7,398 bases of DNA, taken from contig CANETO010000084.1 of the NCBI GenBank assembly GCA_947440895.1, positions 1-7,398 of the forward strand. Reading direction: 5' to 3'. The stretch's first letter is position 1. Every line of letters starts with the position of its first letter. This document shows positions 6,130 to 7,398 of the stretch, in pieces. The notes beneath the pieces were generated by a model. That model was not told the DNA's origin. It worked only from the letters and a program-made list of their open reading frames with translations, and did not search any database. Made by a program: the position numbers and the translations under genes. This stretch comes from Planctomycetaceae bacterium. GTDB taxonomy: Bacteria > Planctomycetota > Planctomycetia > Pirellulales > UBA1268.

Positions 6130-7398
6130 ATGATGTCGGAACACGAACACCAGAACGACCCCTGGGCCAGCCTGGCCGAGTCTCTCGGCGCCAAGCCCGT
6201 GGCCAAGCCAGCATCCCCTCCTGCCGCATCGACGCCCCCCGCCGCCACGCCTCCCGCGGCTGCCCGTCCGCCGCAGAAACCGCGTGACGAGAAGCCCGCT
6301 CCCGCGGTTCGCTCCGACTGGGGAGGTCTGGCATCCTCCCTCGGATTGGAAGCCGCAGCTGAGCCGAATGCCGAAGCCAGAACGAGCCGGCCGCAGCCGC
6401 CGAGGCCCCAGCCACCAGCCCAACCAACGGCGCGGGAGCCCGTAGAACCGACACAGCGTCGCGTTGATCGCGAGCGCGACGAGTTCTCGTTTGGCAGTCG
6501 CCGTCCTGCCGCAGAACCGCAGCCACAGCAGAGCCGCGAGCCAGTGGAAGCCGCTCCACGCCGCGACCCGCCGCGACCGCAGCGGTCCGAAGAGCCCGCT
6601 CCCTCAGAGAATTACCGGTCCGGCGGAGAACGCTCCGAATCAGGTTCGCGCGAGCGAACCGAACGAGACAACAACGAACGAGACAACAACGAACGAGACA
6701 ACAACGAACGAGACAACAACGATCGAGACAACAACGATCGCGATCGAGCTGAATCGGGCTCCGCACCGCGTGGTGCCGGCGAAGACGAACAAGGTGCGGG
6801 CCGCGGTCGCCGCCGCCGTGGCCGACGCGGCGGTCGCGGGCGTGGTCGCCGAGAAGAAGGACGTGATCGTCCGCTGCCGGCCCAGACCGATGGCGAACAC
6901 GGCTCAGAATCGGGTGCCGGCCCTGGGCGTTTGCCTGCAGGTGCAGCACATCACGACGGCTTCGATCGGCCACCGGCTGCCGAGCAGGACGAACGGTTCG
7001 ATCGTGCCGGTGCGGCACGCGAGTCAGATAGCCCTGACGACGGTGGCCAGCGACAGGACGCAGTTGGCGAAGGTGACCGCGAAGGAGAGGCCGCTCCGGC
7101 CCGCCGCCGGAGGCGAGGTCGTCGAGGTGGCCGTCGCCGCGGTCGCGGTGACCGCGAAGGAGAGGTCGGCGGTGTCCGCCCAGAGGCCGATCGCGACGGC
7201 GGTGTGCAGCCCCGACGGGCAGTCGAAGGCCCATCCCGTAGTTCCGCGGGTGATTCCGCTGGAGATTTCGAAGATGAGCCTCTGCCGTCCGGCTATGGGG
7301 TTCGGCAGCCCGCCAGACCAGGCGACGCCCCCCGATCGGATGCATCCAGGTCCGGGAACGGCGATGCCTCTGGCACCGGAAAAGCAGACGATAGTGAG
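6130..7398 (+). CDS. Disordered Arg/Gly-rich hypothetical protein, C-terminus beyond window
   Basis: 423 codons are open from the ATG at 6130 (an ATG-ATG pair, so 6133 is an alternative) to the window edge with no stop. The Shine-Dalgarno is weak (GGAA at 6123-6126). No globular domain is visible. Two related motifs sit near the N-terminus: W-A-S-L-A-E-S-L-G at 12-20 and W-G-G-L-A-S-S-L-G at 64-72, separated by Ala/Pro-rich sequence. Then come a Pro/Arg/Gln/Glu-rich region, D-E-F-S-F-G at 117-122, five tandem [E/D]-R-D-N-N units at 178-202, an Arg/Gly block at 224-241, an acidic/Gly-rich spacer, and a second Arg/Gly block at 325-340 flanked by G-D-R-E-G-E on both sides. RG/RGG-rich, highly charged disorder is typical of nucleic-acid or RNP-binding proteins, so RNA or DNA binding is the leading guess. 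I recall planctomycete proteins with this layout and a short conserved C-terminal segment, which would lie outside this window. No transmembrane segment or signal peptide is seen, so it is likely cytoplasmic. Confidence 0.85.
   Translation, partial: MMSEHEHQNDPWASLAESLGAKPVAKPASPPAASTPPAATPPAAARPPQKPRDEKPAPAVRSDWGGLASSLGLEAAAEPNAEARTSRPQPPRPQPPAQPTAREPVEPTQRRVDRERDEFSFGSRRPAAEPQPQQSREPVEAAPRRDPPRPQRSEEPAPSENYRSGGERSESGSRERTERDNNERDNNERDNNERDNNDRDNNDRDRAESGSAPRGAGEDEQGAGRGRRRRGRRGGRGRGRREEGRDRPLPAQTDGEHGSESGAGPGRLPAGAAHHDGFDRPPAAEQDERFDRAGAARESDSPDDGGQRQDAVGEGDREGEAAPARRRRRGRRGGRRRGRGDREGEVGGVRPEADRDGGVQPRRAVEGPSRSSAGDSAGDFEDEPLPSGYGVRQPARPGDAPRSDASRSGNGDASGTGKADDSE
6661..6735 (+). repeat. In-frame 15-bp minisatellite, five copies
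   Basis: The unit GAACGAGACAACAAC occurs four times without change (6661-6720), followed by one copy starting GATC in place of GAAC (6721-6735). It encodes E-R-D-N-N four times and D-R-D-N-N once, at residues 178-202 of the Arg/Gly-rich protein. The next codons begin a further degenerate copy (D-R-D-R). Because the unit is a multiple of three, copy-number changes would keep the frame. Confidence 0.97.
7072..7165 (+). repeat. 19-bp direct repeat flanking the second Arg/Gly block
   Basis: GGTGACCGCGAAGGAGAGG occurs identically at 7072-7090 and 7147-7165, 75 bases apart start to start (25 codons, in frame). Both copies encode G-D-R-E-G-E and they bracket the R-R-R-R-R-G-R-R-G-G-R block of the Arg/Gly-rich protein. 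Identical codons suggest a recent duplication or gene-conversion-like event. Confidence 0.9.

Noticed and set aside
6661..6735. CRISPR-like array
   Set aside because: The 15-bp units abut with no spacers and lie in frame within a coding sequence; it is a coding minisatellite.
6128..7345. 405-codon minus-strand frame with C-C-L-V-R repeats, antisense to the Arg/Gly-rich gene
   Set aside because: The repeats are just the complement of the RDNN minisatellite, and the rest is Arg/His-rich shadow sequence. The plus strand is open from a good ATG with structured motif repeats.

Overview
This is a GC-rich window, most likely from a planctomycete chromosome (Pirellulales-like). The assignment is by inference, from three things. 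One is a large secreted protein with a long low-complexity linker and a C-terminal beta-rich domain, of a kind I associate with Planctomycetes. Another is a membrane-anchored PQQ-like propeller carrying the 'FxRFxGPSG' variant typical of that phylum. The third is a long disordered Arg/Gly-rich protein with WxxLAxSLG motifs. There are no RNA genes, no insertion sequences and no CRISPR array.

Layout. Positions 1-2430 hold a minus-strand pair: a three-TM-anchored PQQ-like beta-propeller protein (685-2430), followed by a short-chain dehydrogenase/reductase-like gene (1-688, cut by the window edge). Their stop and start codons overlap in a GTGA, so they are probably translationally coupled. Positions 2431-2639 form a divergent intergenic region full of inverted repeats. 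They include a perfect 8-bp GC-rich hairpin with a GGAA loop and a candidate promoter for the rightward gene. Positions 2640-3851 encode a PLP-dependent cystathionine gamma-synthase-family enzyme that looks closer to the plant-type enzyme than to E. coli MetB. Positions 3977-5911 encode the secreted, probably outer-membrane protein, with a clear ribosome binding site and signal peptide. Positions 5912-6129 contain a hairpin, a possible promoter and a 14-bp tandem palindromic repeat directly before the next gene. Positions 6130-7398 are the first 423 codons of the Arg/Gly-rich disordered protein, which runs off the window. It carries an in-frame 15-bp minisatellite and two near-duplicate RG-rich blocks.

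Apart from the coupled leftward pair, the genes look like independent neighbours, not one pathway. The most useful leads are the SDR-like protein, which has lost three of the four classical catalytic residues, and the repeat architecture of the Arg/Gly-rich protein together with the palindromic repeat at its start. I see no convincing multi-gene novel system here.
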